Shown here piece by piece: positions 1 through 10,365 of a stretch of DNA of 64,000 nt. How positions within the stretch are numbered: position 1 is the first letter of the stretch; every line of letters begins with the position of its first letter. A program made the translations under genes and the position numbers. The notes beneath the pieces are model-generated. The model saw nothing but the letters and a program-made list of their open reading frames with translations, was not told the origin of the DNA and did no database searches. The DNA is from Stutzerimonas stutzeri (lineage in GTDB: Bacteria > Pseudomonadota > Gammaproteobacteria > Pseudomonadales > Pseudomonadaceae): contig NZ_JAMOHZ010000005.1 of the NCBI RefSeq assembly GCF_024448715.1, forward strand, positions 372,001-436,000, in the 5' to 3' direction.

Positions 1-518
1 CAGCCGTCCGCTGGACTCTGTGTGGCATTTTCACTGCGGAGCTTGAGGCGGCGTATACGAAAGAATTCGCTCAGCGCTGCGCTGCACGCTTCGATCATCA
101 CCCCGCCCTCGATCAGTACTCGGTGGTTGAGAAAGTCCTGCGAGAAGAATTGACCGCGGCTGACCGCAACACCGGCCTTGGGCTCGGTAGCGCCATAAAC
201 CACACGTTGGATACGTGAGTGCACAATCAGGCCGGCGCACATGCTGCAAGGCTCCAGCGTCACATACAACGTGCTGCCAGGCAGCCGGTAGTTCTCCACC
301 GCCAGCGCGGCATCACGGATAGCAACCATCTCGGCGTGGGCGCTGGGGTCATGGCGCGAAATCGGACAGTTGAAGCCACGACCGATGACTTCGCCGTTCT
401 GCACCAACACCGCACCCACCGGCACCTCGCCAAGCCGCGCCCCTTCGGCGGCCAGCGCCAGCGCTTCACGCATGAAGTCCTCGTCACGAGAACGGTCGAT
501 GATCATAAGTCTTTTCAT
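1..518 (-). CDS. tadA: tRNA-specific adenosine deaminase TadA, 3' end beyond the window
   Basis: Deaminates adenosine 34 to inosine in the anticodon of tRNA-Arg(ACG), an essential cytosolic step that broadens wobble decoding. Reading back from the ATG at 518, the frame stays open for 172 codons to the window edge, so the C-terminus and stop are missing. Seen directly: the zinc and proton-shuttle motif HAE at residues 61-63 and the second zinc motif PCSMC at 90-94, both with the spacing of the CDA/TadA fold. The reading starts MKRLMIIDRSRDEDFMREAL. The gene lies downstream of the multicopper oxidase on the same strand, 64 bases after its stop. Tad proteins are usually 160-190 residues, so little coding sequence is lost. 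The family call is very secure. Confidence 0.95.
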   Translation of the reverse strand, partial: MKRLMIIDRSRDEDFMREALALAAEGARLGEVPVGAVLVQNGEVIGRGFNCPISRHDPSAHAEMVAIRDAALAVENYRLPGSTLYVTLEPCSMCAGLIVHSRIQRVVYGATEPKAGVAVSRGQFFSQDFLNHRVLIEGGVMIEACSAALSEFFRIRRLKLRSENATQSPADG

Positions 519-582
519 TCAAACTCAGCTTCAGTCGCCCTCACTTTACCTTTTCACTTTTCACGTTCGGCTTGCAGCGGCC

Positions 583-1953
583 TCAAACCACTTCGATCGC
601 CGCCATCAGACCGGTTTCCATATGGTCGATGACGTGGCAATGGAACATCCATACGCCGGGATTATCCGCTACTAGAGCGATTCGCGCCGTCTCGTTCTTG
701 CCCAGCAGGTAGGTATCGGTGAACCAGGGCTCGATCCGTTTGCGATTGGAAGAGATGACCTTGAAGGTCATGCCGTGCAAATGGATTGGATGCTGGTACT
801 GGCTGAGATTGCGCAGCTCGAATATGTAGTGACCATTTTTTCTCAACGTCGCGATCGGCCGATCCGCACAGGTTTTGTCATTGATGTCCCAAGCCTGACC
901 GTTGATCTGCCAGAAGGTGAAAGCGTCGCCTTGCCCCGCATCGCTGGACAAGGTGCCTGCCCATTCGAAGTTGAAACGCAGGGTTTCTGCCTGCTGCAGA
1001 TCAGGCTCGATGATCGGATTAGGTGGCAGTGGTGCCGGCCATTCTCCCTCAACCTCGTTAGTGCTCGTGGATGCGAGCGTAGCCAGCCGCAGCGGCCCGT
1101 TGCGCAGGGATAGCTGTTGTCCTGGTGGCGGCACCTTCAACGCCAGGTCGATGCGCATGCCCGGGCCCAGCCAGTAGCTTTTGCCGAGCGGCCGCGGACT
1201 GATCGGATTGCCATCGAGCGCGTAAATGCGTGCCTCCCCATCCGAGAGATTGATTCGATAGGTCAGCGTGTTATCGAGATTGATGATACGCAAGCGTACT
1301 ACCTGCCCGGCTGGCAACTCCAACGTTGGTGCATGCTCACCGTTGACTGTCGAGAGCACGCCCGGCGTGCCGCCACGCGCGGCCTCGCGCGGCACGCTGA
1401 AATCAGTGAATGCGCCTTGTTTGTCGACATGCCAGCTCTTCAGACTCAGCGTTTGCTCATGGCGGAAGCCGCTCGGCTCGCGCTCCTCGACGATCAGCGG
1501 ACCAACCAGCCCACGCCCCAGCTGTTCGGCGCTGGTCGTGTGCGGGTGATACCAGAAGCTACCCGCATCAGGCACCTGAAACAGATAGTCGAAGGACTCG
1601 CCAGGCAACACCGGCAGCTGCGACACGTAGGGCACTCCGTCCATGTTCAATGGCAAGCGGATGCCATGCCAGTGGATGGTCGTGGGCTCCGGCAGATGGT
1701 TAATGAAGCGCACCCGCAACCAATCACCCTGCCGCGCGCGCAGCTCCACGCCAGGCGCTTGCCCACCGTAGCACCAGGCTGGCGTCTGTTGCCCCGCAAT
1801 CAATTCGAGATCCTGTGGCGCGGCGATCAGCTCATAGTCATGAGTGACGGAATCAGAGGGCCGGCCCAACCAATAGCGTGCACCACCACCTGCAACACCC
1901 AAGACTGCCAACCCGGCGAGTCCCGTCAACAGCTTTCGTCGTGTAAACCTCAT
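583..1953 (-). CDS. Tat-exported three-domain multicopper oxidase
   Basis: Predicted periplasmic laccase-like oxidase of 456 residues that would oxidise a substrate (metal ion or phenolic) while reducing O2 to water. The N-terminus has a twin-arginine motif (TRRKLL, residues 4-9) and a hydrophobic stretch, indicating Tat export. Copper ligands are visible in order: HWHG (H94, H96), WYHPH (H136, H138), HPIHLH (H388, H391, H393) and HCHVIDH (H438, C439, H440, H444). The residue ten after the type 1 cysteine is Leu449, where CueO and CopA have Met. No Met-rich copper insert like that of CueO is present. I start at 1953 because a GGAAGGAAG Shine-Dalgarno lies just upstream; an in-frame ATG at 1965 would sit inside that signal. 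Substrate unknown. Confidence 0.88.
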   Translation of the reverse strand: MRFTRRKLLTGLAGLAVLGVAGGGARYWLGRPSDSVTHDYELIAAPQDLELIAGQQTPAWCYGGQAPGVELRARQGDWLRVRFINHLPEPTTIHWHGIRLPLNMDGVPYVSQLPVLPGESFDYLFQVPDAGSFWYHPHTTSAEQLGRGLVGPLIVEEREPSGFRHEQTLSLKSWHVDKQGAFTDFSVPREAARGGTPGVLSTVNGEHAPTLELPAGQVVRLRIINLDNTLTYRINLSDGEARIYALDGNPISPRPLGKSYWLGPGMRIDLALKVPPPGQQLSLRNGPLRLATLASTSTNEVEGEWPAPLPPNPIIEPDLQQAETLRFNFEWAGTLSSDAGQGDAFTFWQINGQAWDINDKTCADRPIATLRKNGHYIFELRNLSQYQHPIHLHGMTFKVISSNRKRIEPWFTDTYLLGKNETARIALVADNPGVWMFHCHVIDHMETGLMAAIEVV

Positions 1954-2144
1954 TCTTCCTTCCATAAAAAACGGTCGCGAGCCTCATCGACCTTCCGCAG
2001 CCGAAAAAGGAATCTCTCGCATTTGCATCATGCTACAGCTTCCGAACCGAACGAACACCTGCCCCAGACGAAACCCGCGAACCCTAGCCGCCAATTACCC
2101 CTCTATTGCAAGAGACCTTTACAGCACTCGCGACCGGAGGCCCC

Positions 2145-2984
2145 ATGCACATCACAGCTACCCATGCCAAAGGCGAAGTCACTCGAGGCATCGTCTGGCT
2201 CGCCCGTAGCGGCTACGCCGCACGAGGCGTCGTCTATCTGATCGTCGGCTTATTCGCGTTCATGGCCGGCATCGGCAGCGGAGACACCGTTGGGACCAAG
2301 GGCGCGATACAGCAATTGTTGGGGCAACCGTTTGGCGAAACCTTGCTCTGGATCATGGTCGTTGGCCTTGTGGCCTACGTAGCGTGGCGCCTGACTCAGG
2401 CCATAACCGATCCGGAGGGGCACGGCAGCGATGCCAAGGGGCTGATGATACGAGCCGGACTGATTGGCAGCGCCATCGCCTATACCCTGCTTGCGCTATT
2501 CACCCTCGGCCTGCTCGGCAGCTCTATTGGAGAATCCGCCGGGAGCGGTGGCGGCGGCTCCGGCAGTGGCGACTTCCTCTCCAGTCTGCTCGGCTGGAAA
2601 TACTCGAATTATCTGGTCTATCTCGTGGCGCTGGTTCCGCTTGTCGTCGGTATCGCTCACATCGTCAAAGGCTGGAAAGCCAAGTTCGAAAAGTATTTCT
2701 ACGCTTCCGAACATGTCATGCGCTGGGTTCGGCCGATCTCACGTATTGGTCTGATCGCTCGCGGGGTTGCCTTCCTGATCGTTGCCGGCCTGCTGTTCAG
2801 CGGGGGCGCTCGCTACGAACCCACCAACCCACCTGGAATCGAAGACGCGTTAAACGCACTGCAGAGCCTGCCATTCGGCACCTTCTGGCTGTCGCTGGTA
2901 GGCCTCGGGCTGGTCGCCTTCGCCGTCTACAGCTTTTCCGAAGCGATCTGGCGCCGTATCGACATGCCAGCCGTCATGCACTGA
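2145..2984 (+). CDS. DUF1206 integral membrane protein
   Basis: A 279-residue protein of unknown function. It has three repeats of paired transmembrane helices, each opening with an Arg-containing turn: RSGYAARGVVYLIVG near the N-terminus, RAGLIGSAIAYTLLALF in the middle and RIGLIARGVAFLIVAGLL in the C-terminal third. This internal triplication is the DUF1206 signature. A Gly/Ser-rich loop follows the second pair. The start at 2145 is chosen for a perfect GGAGG at 2136-2140; an upstream in-frame ATG at 2106 lacks one. It is divergent from the multicopper oxidase and ends at a bidirectional terminator shared with guaA. No partner is suggested by context. Confidence 0.85.
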   Translation: MHITATHAKGEVTRGIVWLARSGYAARGVVYLIVGLFAFMAGIGSGDTVGTKGAIQQLLGQPFGETLLWIMVVGLVAYVAWRLTQAITDPEGHGSDAKGLMIRAGLIGSAIAYTLLALFTLGLLGSSIGESAGSGGGGSGSGDFLSSLLGWKYSNYLVYLVALVPLVVGIAHIVKGWKAKFEKYFYASEHVMRWVRPISRIGLIARGVAFLIVAGLLFSGGARYEPTNPPGIEDALNALQSLPFGTFWLSLVGLGLVAFAVYSFSEAIWRRIDMPAVMH

Positions 2985-2995
2985 CCTCCCGAAAA

Positions 2996-3027
2996 TAAAA
3001 ACCCCGGCGTACCGGGGCTTCTATTTT
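2996..3027. terminator. Bidirectional intrinsic terminator between the DUF1206 gene and guaA
   Basis: Perfect stem CCCCGG (3002-3007) / CCGGGG (3012-3017) with a CGTA loop. It is flanked by an A-rich run on the left and CTTCTATTTT on the right, so it can terminate both converging transcripts. Confidence 0.85.
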
Positions 3028-3046
3028 CAGCGAATCGACCCGTCGA

Positions 3047-4627
3047 TCACTCCCACTCGATGGTGGCAGGCGGTTTGCTCGACACGTCATAGGTGACGCG
3101 CGAGATGCCTTCGATTTCGTTGATGATGCGGTTGGAAACCTTCTCCAGCAGCTCGTAAGGCAGATGTGCCCAACGCGCGGTCATGAAGTCGATAGTTTCT
3201 ACCGCACGCAGGGCGACGACCCAAGCGTAGCGGCGGCCATCACCGACCACACCCACCGACTTGACCGGCTGGAACACCACGAAGGCCTGGCTGGTCTTGT
3301 GGTACCAGTCGAAGTTGCGCAGTTCCTGAATGAAGATGTGGTCGGCACGACGCAGCAGGTCCGCGTACTCCTTCTTCACTTCGCCAAGGATGCGTACACC
3401 CAGACCCGGCCCTGGGAAAGGGTGGCGATACACCATGTCGTACGGCAGGCCCAGCTCCAGGCCGATCTTGCGCACCTCGTCCTTGAACAGCTCACGCAGC
3501 GGCTCGACCAGCTTGAGGTTCATTTCCTCCGGCAGGCCGCCAACGTTGTGGTGCGACTTGATCACGTGCGCCTTGCCGCTCTTGGCACCGGCGGACTCGA
3601 TGACGTCCGGGTAGATAGTGCCTTGAGCAAGGAACTGGATGTTGTCGAGCTTGCTGGCCTGCGCATCGAAGACGTCGATGAAGGTGCGGCCAATGATCTT
3701 GCGCTTCTTTTCCGGGTCGGCTTCGCCGGCGAGGTTGTCGAGGAACTGCGCTTCGGCATCGGCGCGGATCACCTTGACGCCCATGTTCTCGGCGAACATC
3801 GCCATAACCTGATCGCCTTCGTGCAGACGCAGCAGGCCGTTATCGACGAACACGCAGGTCAGCTGATCACCGATGGCCTTGTGCAGCAGCGCTGCCACCA
3901 CCGAAGAATCGACACCGCCGGACAAGCCCAGCAGCACATTGGCCGAGCCGACCTGGGTGCGAACCTGCTCGACCAGATCGTCGACGATGTTGGATGGCGT
4001 CCACAGCGCTTCGCAGCCGCAGATTTCCAGCAGGAAGCGCGACAGGATGCGCCCGCCCTGACGGGTGTGGGTCACTTCCGGATGGAACTGCACGCCGTAG
4101 TAGCCACGGACGTCGTCGCCCATCGCGGCGATCGGGCAGCTCGGGGTGCTGGCGAGGATATGGAAGCCTTCCGGCAGGTTGGTCACCTTATCGCCGTGGC
4201 TCATCCACACGTCGAGGCCGAACACGCCATCGTCATCCATGTGGTCTTCGATACCGTCGAACAGCTTGGACTTGCCGACCAGATCGACGCGCGCATAGCC
4301 GAACTCACGCTCGTCCGAACCCTGTACCTTGCCGCCAAGCTGCTCGGACATGGTCTGCATGCCATAACAGATACCAAACAGCGGCACTTTCAGATCGAAC
4401 ACTGCCTGCGGCGCGCGCGGGCTACCTTCGGCGTGTACCGACTCCGGACCGCCGGCGAGGATGATTCCGCGCGGATTGAATTCGCGGATGTCTTCATCGC
4501 TCATGTCGAACGGGTGCAACTCGCAGTAGACGCCAAGCTCACGCACGCGCCGGGCGATCAACTGGGTGTACTGGGAACCGAAATCGAGAATCAGGATGCG
4601 GTGGGCGTGGATGTCTTGATGAGACAT
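3047..4627 (-). CDS. guaA: GMP synthase (glutamine-hydrolysing)
   Basis: Converts XMP, ATP and glutamine to GMP in the cytosol, the last step of de novo guanylate synthesis. At 526 residues it is the normal length. The N-terminal class I glutamine amidotransferase domain carries the catalytic Cys in FGICYGMQ (C87) and the His/Glu of FHPEVTHT near 180. The ATP-pyrophosphatase domain has the P-loop LSGGVDSSV near 235-243. The C-terminal dimerisation domain ends TTIEWE-like (PPATIEWE). It follows guaB on the same strand after a 114-base spacer filled by an inverted repeat element, so co-transcription with guaB is likely but the spacer may modulate it. Confidence 0.98.
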   Translation of the reverse strand: MSHQDIHAHRILILDFGSQYTQLIARRVRELGVYCELHPFDMSDEDIREFNPRGIILAGGPESVHAEGSPRAPQAVFDLKVPLFGICYGMQTMSEQLGGKVQGSDEREFGYARVDLVGKSKLFDGIEDHMDDDGVFGLDVWMSHGDKVTNLPEGFHILASTPSCPIAAMGDDVRGYYGVQFHPEVTHTRQGGRILSRFLLEICGCEALWTPSNIVDDLVEQVRTQVGSANVLLGLSGGVDSSVVAALLHKAIGDQLTCVFVDNGLLRLHEGDQVMAMFAENMGVKVIRADAEAQFLDNLAGEADPEKKRKIIGRTFIDVFDAQASKLDNIQFLAQGTIYPDVIESAGAKSGKAHVIKSHHNVGGLPEEMNLKLVEPLRELFKDEVRKIGLELGLPYDMVYRHPFPGPGLGVRILGEVKKEYADLLRRADHIFIQELRNFDWYHKTSQAFVVFQPVKSVGVVGDGRRYAWVVALRAVETIDFMTARWAHLPYELLEKVSNRIINEIEGISRVTYDVSSKPPATIEWE

Positions 4628-4646
4628 GGGCTTTCCTTCGGAAAGA

Positions 4647-4722
4647 GCTTGAAGCTGAAAGCCGGAAGCTGGAAGTGCAAGCTGAAGTCATCGCTTCCAG
4701 CTTCCAGCTTCCAGCTTCCAGC
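4647..4722. repeat. Intergenic inverted repeat with four tandem GCTTCCA units (family A)
   Basis: The guaB-guaA spacer holds a right arm of four exact 7-base units (GCTTCCA, 4693-4720) and a left arm (4647-4675) rich in GAAGCT/GGAAG, its imperfect complement. The transcript could fold into one long hairpin. A related element with the same arms and a similar GCAAG centre lies at 20818-20882. Confidence 0.7.
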
Positions 4723-4741
4723 GCCTGTTTACAGGTGTGGA

Positions 4742-6337
<1,596 letters not shown>

Positions 6338-6343
6338 TCACCA

Positions 6344-6889
6344 CTACTCGATTACTAGGGCCACCCCGAACCCCAGACGAGCGGCGAACTCATCGAGAAA
6401 TGTCTGACGGAATCCGGCCTCGCCCCAGCCATTGAAGATGAACCCCAGATTGGAGAACCCGCAGGCCGGGATGAATAGAAAGCCATTGATGTCGTCCTCG
6501 AATCCGCATTCCGGGCAGGTGAACGTGTCGGTCTGCGCGGGCATCCACTCGTCGAGACTTTCAAACAGTGCCTCACCAATCTCGCGGCGACACTCGGGGC
6601 AGCCCGCCTCCTCAGCAAAATCCTGAGTTGGCGTGTAGATGCAACGTTTGGTCACCACTTCCAGCCCATTGATCGCCTCGCCGAAAGGTAACCGCTCCGG
6701 GTGCAATACGACGCTGCGCGCACCCGCTGCTATCGCATAACCCATTCCGCCGGCACCGCGGCCGCAGGTGGTTGGCAGCGCCTCGACGATGCGTCGCTCG
6801 GCCAGCCAGCGCAGGATCATTCGCGCCTTAGCTTCATGGCCGGGAAACGTGGAAATACGCGGCACGACGATGGCTTGGCTGTGGCTCAT
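6344..6889 (-). CDS. Conserved zinc-ribbon-like protein of unknown function
   Basis: A 181-residue soluble protein I cannot assign to a characterised family, although homologues in Pseudomonas carry uninformative names. Two CPEC knuckles (AGCPECRREIG near residue 95 and FTCPECGFEDD near residue 124) are spaced to form one zinc ribbon in the middle of the chain. The N-terminal half has a Gly-rich stretch, GRGAGGMGYAIAAGARSVV, resembling a nucleotide- or ligand-binding loop. The C-terminal third is rich in aromatic residues and Gly. It lies upstream of guaB on the same strand (132-base gap holding the guaB promoter) and divergent from xseA. Its neighbours do not reveal a job. Confidence 0.75.
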   Translation of the reverse strand: MSHSQAIVVPRISTFPGHEAKARMILRWLAERRIVEALPTTCGRGAGGMGYAIAAGARSVVLHPERLPFGEAINGLEVVTKRCIYTPTQDFAEEAGCPECRREIGEALFESLDEWMPAQTDTFTCPECGFEDDINGFLFIPACGFSNLGFIFNGWGEAGFRQTFLDEFAARLGFGVALVIE

Positions 6890-7028
6890 GGCTGGCTCGA
6901 ACAGGGATGAAGAAAGCCGCGCAGCTTAATGTGCTCTGCGCATAGGTCAATGATGCCCGGTCGCCTGTTGTCCGTTTAGCCTTCGGTCCTCAGCGCTCTT
7001 CTCGCGCTTTTGCCTTATCATCGCCGGC

Positions 7029-8405
7029 ATGCTCAAAGATCCTTTCCAACGCCTGAATCTCGACCGCGAAGTGCTGACCGTCAGCCAACTCAACGGTCGC
7101 GCGCGGCTGCTGCTCGAAGACGTATTTGCCCAGGTCTGGGTCGAAGGCGAGATCTCCAACCTGTCCAAACCCGCCTCCGGACACGTCTATTTCACTCTTA
7201 AGGACAAGAACGCCCAAGTCCGCTGCGCACTGTTCCGGCAAAACGCCTTGCGCGTGCGCCAGGCGTTGCGCGACGGCCTGGCGGTGAAGGTGCGTGGACG
7301 GGTGTCACTGTTCGAAGGTCGTGGCGACTATCAGCTGATCCTCGACAACGTCGAGCCAGCGGGCGACGGCTCGTTGCGCCTGGCCTTCGAAGCGCTCAAG
7401 GAAAAACTCGGCGCCGAGGGCCTGTTCGACGCCGCCGGCAAGCGCGCCCTGCCCGCCCATCCGCAGCGCATCGGCATCGTCAGCTCGCCGACCGGCGCGG
7501 TGATCCGCGACATCATTTCGGTGTTTCGTCGACGCGCGCCCCACGTGGCGCTGACGCTGGTGCCGACGGCGGTCCAAGGCCGCGAAGCGACTGCACAAAT
7601 CGTGCGCGCCATCGAGCTGGCTGATCGCGGCGGCTTCGATGCGCTGATCCTGGCGCGCGGCGGCGGCTCGCTGGAAGATCTCTGGTGCTTCAACGAAGAG
7701 GTAGTAGCGCGGGCCGTGGTCGCCTGCGAGACGCCGATCGTCAGCGCCGTCGGCCACGAGACCGATGTCTCCATCGCCGACTTCGTCGCCGACGTGCGTG
7801 CGCCGACGCCTTCCGCCGCCGCCGAGCTCCTGGCGCCCAGCAGTGCTGACGTGCGCCAGCGCCTGGATGGCTTGCGCCAGCGACTGCTGCTGCGTATGCG
7901 CGACCGCCTGCATCGCGAGGGTTCACGTCTGGAAGGTCTGACCCGCCGCCTGCGCCATCCCGGCGAACGCCTGCAACAGCAGGCCCAGCGCATCGACGAC
8001 TTGGAACAGCGCCTGCTGCGCGGCATCGACCGTCGGCTCTGTGCCGGCCAGGAACGTTTTGCCCGTCTCGATACCCGCCTCGCCGGGCAGCATCCAGGGC
8101 GAACCCTGAACATGCTGCGTCAACGACTCGACCATCTGTCCAGTCGGCTACCGCGCGCCATGCAGGACACCCTGAAAGGCCATCGGCAACAGCTGCTGGG
8201 GCTGACGCAGACGCTGAATGTCGTGAGTCCGTTGGCGACACTGTCACGCGGCTACAGCATTCTGCTCGACGAGCGCGGCCAGGCGATTCGCAGCGCCAAC
8301 CAGACCGAGCCCGGGCAGCGGTTAAAGGCGCGCCTGGGGGATGGCGAGCTGGATGTGCGAGTGGAGGACAACCACCTCGAACCAGTGACACTGCCTCTGC
8401 TTTGA
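7029..8405 (+). CDS. xseA: Exodeoxyribonuclease VII large subunit
   Basis: Catalytic subunit of the ATP-independent single-strand exonuclease ExoVII (with XseB), acting in mismatch repair and processing of damaged DNA. It is 458 residues, the usual length. The N-terminal OB-fold spans about 10-110 (VLTVSQLNGRARLLLED, WVEGEISNLSKPASGHVYF). The catalytic domain has IGIVSSPTGAVIRDI near 152-166, ARGGGSLEDLWCFNEE near 214-229 and SAVGHETDVSIADFVADVRA near 240-259. A long coiled-coil rich in Arg, Gln and Leu follows. Monocistronic: it ends in a strong terminator and is divergent from the zinc-ribbon gene. The Shine-Dalgarno is poor (GCCGGC). Confidence 0.97.
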   Translation: MLKDPFQRLNLDREVLTVSQLNGRARLLLEDVFAQVWVEGEISNLSKPASGHVYFTLKDKNAQVRCALFRQNALRVRQALRDGLAVKVRGRVSLFEGRGDYQLILDNVEPAGDGSLRLAFEALKEKLGAEGLFDAAGKRALPAHPQRIGIVSSPTGAVIRDIISVFRRRAPHVALTLVPTAVQGREATAQIVRAIELADRGGFDALILARGGGSLEDLWCFNEEVVARAVVACETPIVSAVGHETDVSIADFVADVRAPTPSAAAELLAPSSADVRQRLDGLRQRLLLRMRDRLHREGSRLEGLTRRLRHPGERLQQQAQRIDDLEQRLLRGIDRRLCAGQERFARLDTRLAGQHPGRTLNMLRQRLDHLSSRLPRAMQDTLKGHRQQLLGLTQTLNVVSPLATLSRGYSILLDERGQAIRSANQTEPGQRLKARLGDGELDVRVEDNHLEPVTLPLL

Positions 8406-8410
8406 AAGAG

Positions 8411-8446
8411 CAATCCCGACAGGAAACCCTGCCGGGATTGTGTTTG
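8411..8446. terminator. Intrinsic terminator after xseA
   Basis: Stem CAATCCCG (8411-8418) / CGGGATTG (8433-8440), continued by CAGG/CCTG after a one-base mismatch, with a four-base AAAC loop and a short T-rich tail. It separates convergent xseA and the TerC-CBS gene. Confidence 0.8.
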
Positions 8447-8455
8447 GCCTAGACC

Positions 8456-10030
8456 TTACCTCGCCGCGCCTTGCTCCTCGATCCGCTTGAGCAATAGCCC
8501 CGTGACACGCCTGTCCTTGACCTCGGTGACGTGCAATCGCCAGTCGGCGTGCTCCACCTGGTCGCCGATCACCGGCAGACGATCGAGCAGACTCATCACA
8601 AGCCCAGACAGGGTCTGGTAGTCGTCGGTCGCCACCGCGCGAAAGCCGAGGCGCTCGCGCAGCACGGCGAGATTGACCGCGCCGTTGATGCGATAGCCAC
8701 CGTCCACCGGCTCGATATCCGGCCCCTCCACCTCACTGGCATCGGGCAACTCACCGGCGATCGCTTCGAGAATATCGGTCAGGGTCAGCAGGCCTTCGAA
8801 GCCGCCAAATTCGTTGACCACGAAAGCGATGTGGGTCGAGGCGTGGCGCATCTGCTCCAGAGCGCTAAGCACCGTACAGCTGTCGGGCAGGTTGATGGGC
8901 GCACGCACCAGCGGCTCGATCTCCGGCGCCTCGCCATTGAGCAGCGTCTTGAGCAGCTCCTTCTTGTGTACATAGCCCAACGGCTCGTCCGGCGAATCGC
9001 CACGGGCCACCACCAGACGCGAGTGCGGCGAGTTGAGCAGCGCCGCCTGGATAGCCGCGGGTTCCCCGTCGAGGTTGATGCGGTCCACGTCCATCCGATC
9101 GGTCATCACCGTGTGGATGGATTGCTCGGCAAGATTGAGCACGCTGCTGATCATCACCCGCTCGCGGCGGTTGAACAGCGAGCCCGTTTCCGGCTGACCG
9201 CTGCGGTCCACCATGTCGGCGATCTCGTCATCCACTTCGTCGGCTTCCAGCTTGCCGCCGAGCATACGCAGCACGGCATGGGCGGTGCGCTCGCGTAGCG
9301 GTCGGGCGCCCTGCAGGCTGCGCTTGCGCCGCGAACGGGCCAGCTGGTTGAAGAATTCGATGGCGATGGAGAAGCCGATGGCCGCGTACAGGTAGCCCTT
9401 CGGAATGTGATAGCCCAGGCCTTCGGCGGTGAGGCTGAAGCCGATCATCATCAGAAAGCCCAAGCACAGCATGATCACCGTCGGCCGCGCATTGACGAAG
9501 GCGGTCAGCGGCTTGCTCGCCAGCAGCATTAGTGTCATGGAAATGACCACGGCGATCATCATCACCTGCAGATGCTCGACCATGCCCACGGCGGTGATCA
9601 CCGCATCGAGGGAGAACACCGCGTCGAGCACGATGATCTGCGCCACCACAGGCCAGAAGCGGGCGTAGGCCTTGCTGCCGGTGTGCTGGTGCATGCGGCC
9701 TTCCAGCCGCTCGTGCAGTTCCATGGTCGCCTTGAACAATAGGAACAGGCCACCGCCGAGCATGATCAGGTCGCGCCCGGAGAAACTTTTACCGAAGAGT
9801 TCGACCAACGGCTCGGTGAGCGTCACCAGCCAGGCGATGCTCGCCAACAGGCCCAGGCGCATCACCAGCGCCAGGCTCAAGCCGATGACCCGCGCACGGT
9901 CGCGTTGCTCGGGCGGCAGCTTGTCCGCGAGGATGGCGATGAATACCAGATTGTCGATGCCCAGGACGATTTCAAGGACGATAAGCGTGAGAAGGCCCAG
10001 CCAGGCCGTAGGATCAGCGATCCATTCCAT
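8456..10030 (-). CDS. TerC-family membrane protein with CBS pair and CorC_HlyC domain
   Basis: A 524-residue inner-membrane protein. The N-terminal TerC domain (about 1-230) has its conserved acidic helices, e.g. [14 protein letters not shown] near residue 18 and [15 protein letters not shown] near 140. These Asp residues probably bind a divalent cation (family knowledge: Mn2+ export in Alx/YceF-type relatives). A cytoplasmic CBS pair (about 300-420) and a transporter-associated CorC_HlyC domain (about 440-515) follow, as in E. coli YoaE/YegH. Start at [10 protein letters not shown] matches the family. I looked for a yybP-ykoY manganese riboswitch in the 335 bases upstream and could not recognise one. 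Substrate is inference. Confidence 0.88.
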   Translation of the reverse strand: MEWIADPTAWLGLLTLIVLEIVLGIDNLVFIAILADKLPPEQRDRARVIGLSLALVMRLGLLASIAWLVTLTEPLVELFGKSFSGRDLIMLGGGLFLLFKATMELHERLEGRMHQHTGSKAYARFWPVVAQIIVLDAVFSLDAVITAVGMVEHLQVMMIAVVISMTLMLLASKPLTAFVNARPTVIMLCLGFLMMIGFSLTAEGLGYHIPKGYLYAAIGFSIAIEFFNQLARSRRKRSLQGARPLRERTAHAVLRMLGGKLEADEVDDEIADMVDRSGQPETGSLFNRRERVMISSVLNLAEQSIHTVMTDRMDVDRINLDGEPAAIQAALLNSPHSRLVVARGDSPDEPLGYVHKKELLKTLLNGEAPEIEPLVRAPINLPDSCTVLSALEQMRHASTHIAFVVNEFGGFEGLLTLTDILEAIAGELPDASEVEGPDIEPVDGGYRINGAVNLAVLRERLGFRAVATDDYQTLSGLVMSLLDRLPVIGDQVEHADWRLHVTEVKDRRVTGLLLKRIEEQGAAR

Positions 10031-10365
10031 GTTTGCGGTCTCGTGTGGTGGACAGGTGGCGGCGTGCATCGCAAAGAAAGCATCGGCGGCATAACGCGGC
10101 GCCGGAGGAGGGAATGATCTGGAGACAATAGCTGGACAATGCCGTGATCGTCACGGTTGACGAGCACGGCTGGGTACAGTGGATGTTCATGGAACCTTTG
10201 GAGTAGATATGGAGCCGAGAGGATAATCAGCAGCGAGGTGCGCGTCACAGTCGATTGGTTACGAGTCTTTTCAGCCAGCCGCGCCGTAGCGCACTGTGCC
10301 GCGCGCCCTTCCCCCTGCCAGCTGTTTACGCGAGGATGGGCCCGTCCTTACAAACGGAACCGCCT
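10031..10365. other. 335-base divergent intergenic region
   Basis: Separates the TerC-CBS gene (minus) from the M23 peptidase (plus). It holds a 15-base perfect palindrome with a 3-base centre (CCGTGA/TCACGG, 10142-10156). Short frames on both strands lack convincing ribosome sites. No clear promoter was identified by eye. Confidence 0.4.

Noticed and set aside
4693-4722. Tandem 7-base repeats as a CRISPR array
   Set aside because: Units are contiguous, with no spacers, and no cas gene is present.
10031-10250. yybP-ykoY manganese riboswitch before the TerC gene
   Set aside because: Conserved motif blocks of that class could not be found on the minus strand.
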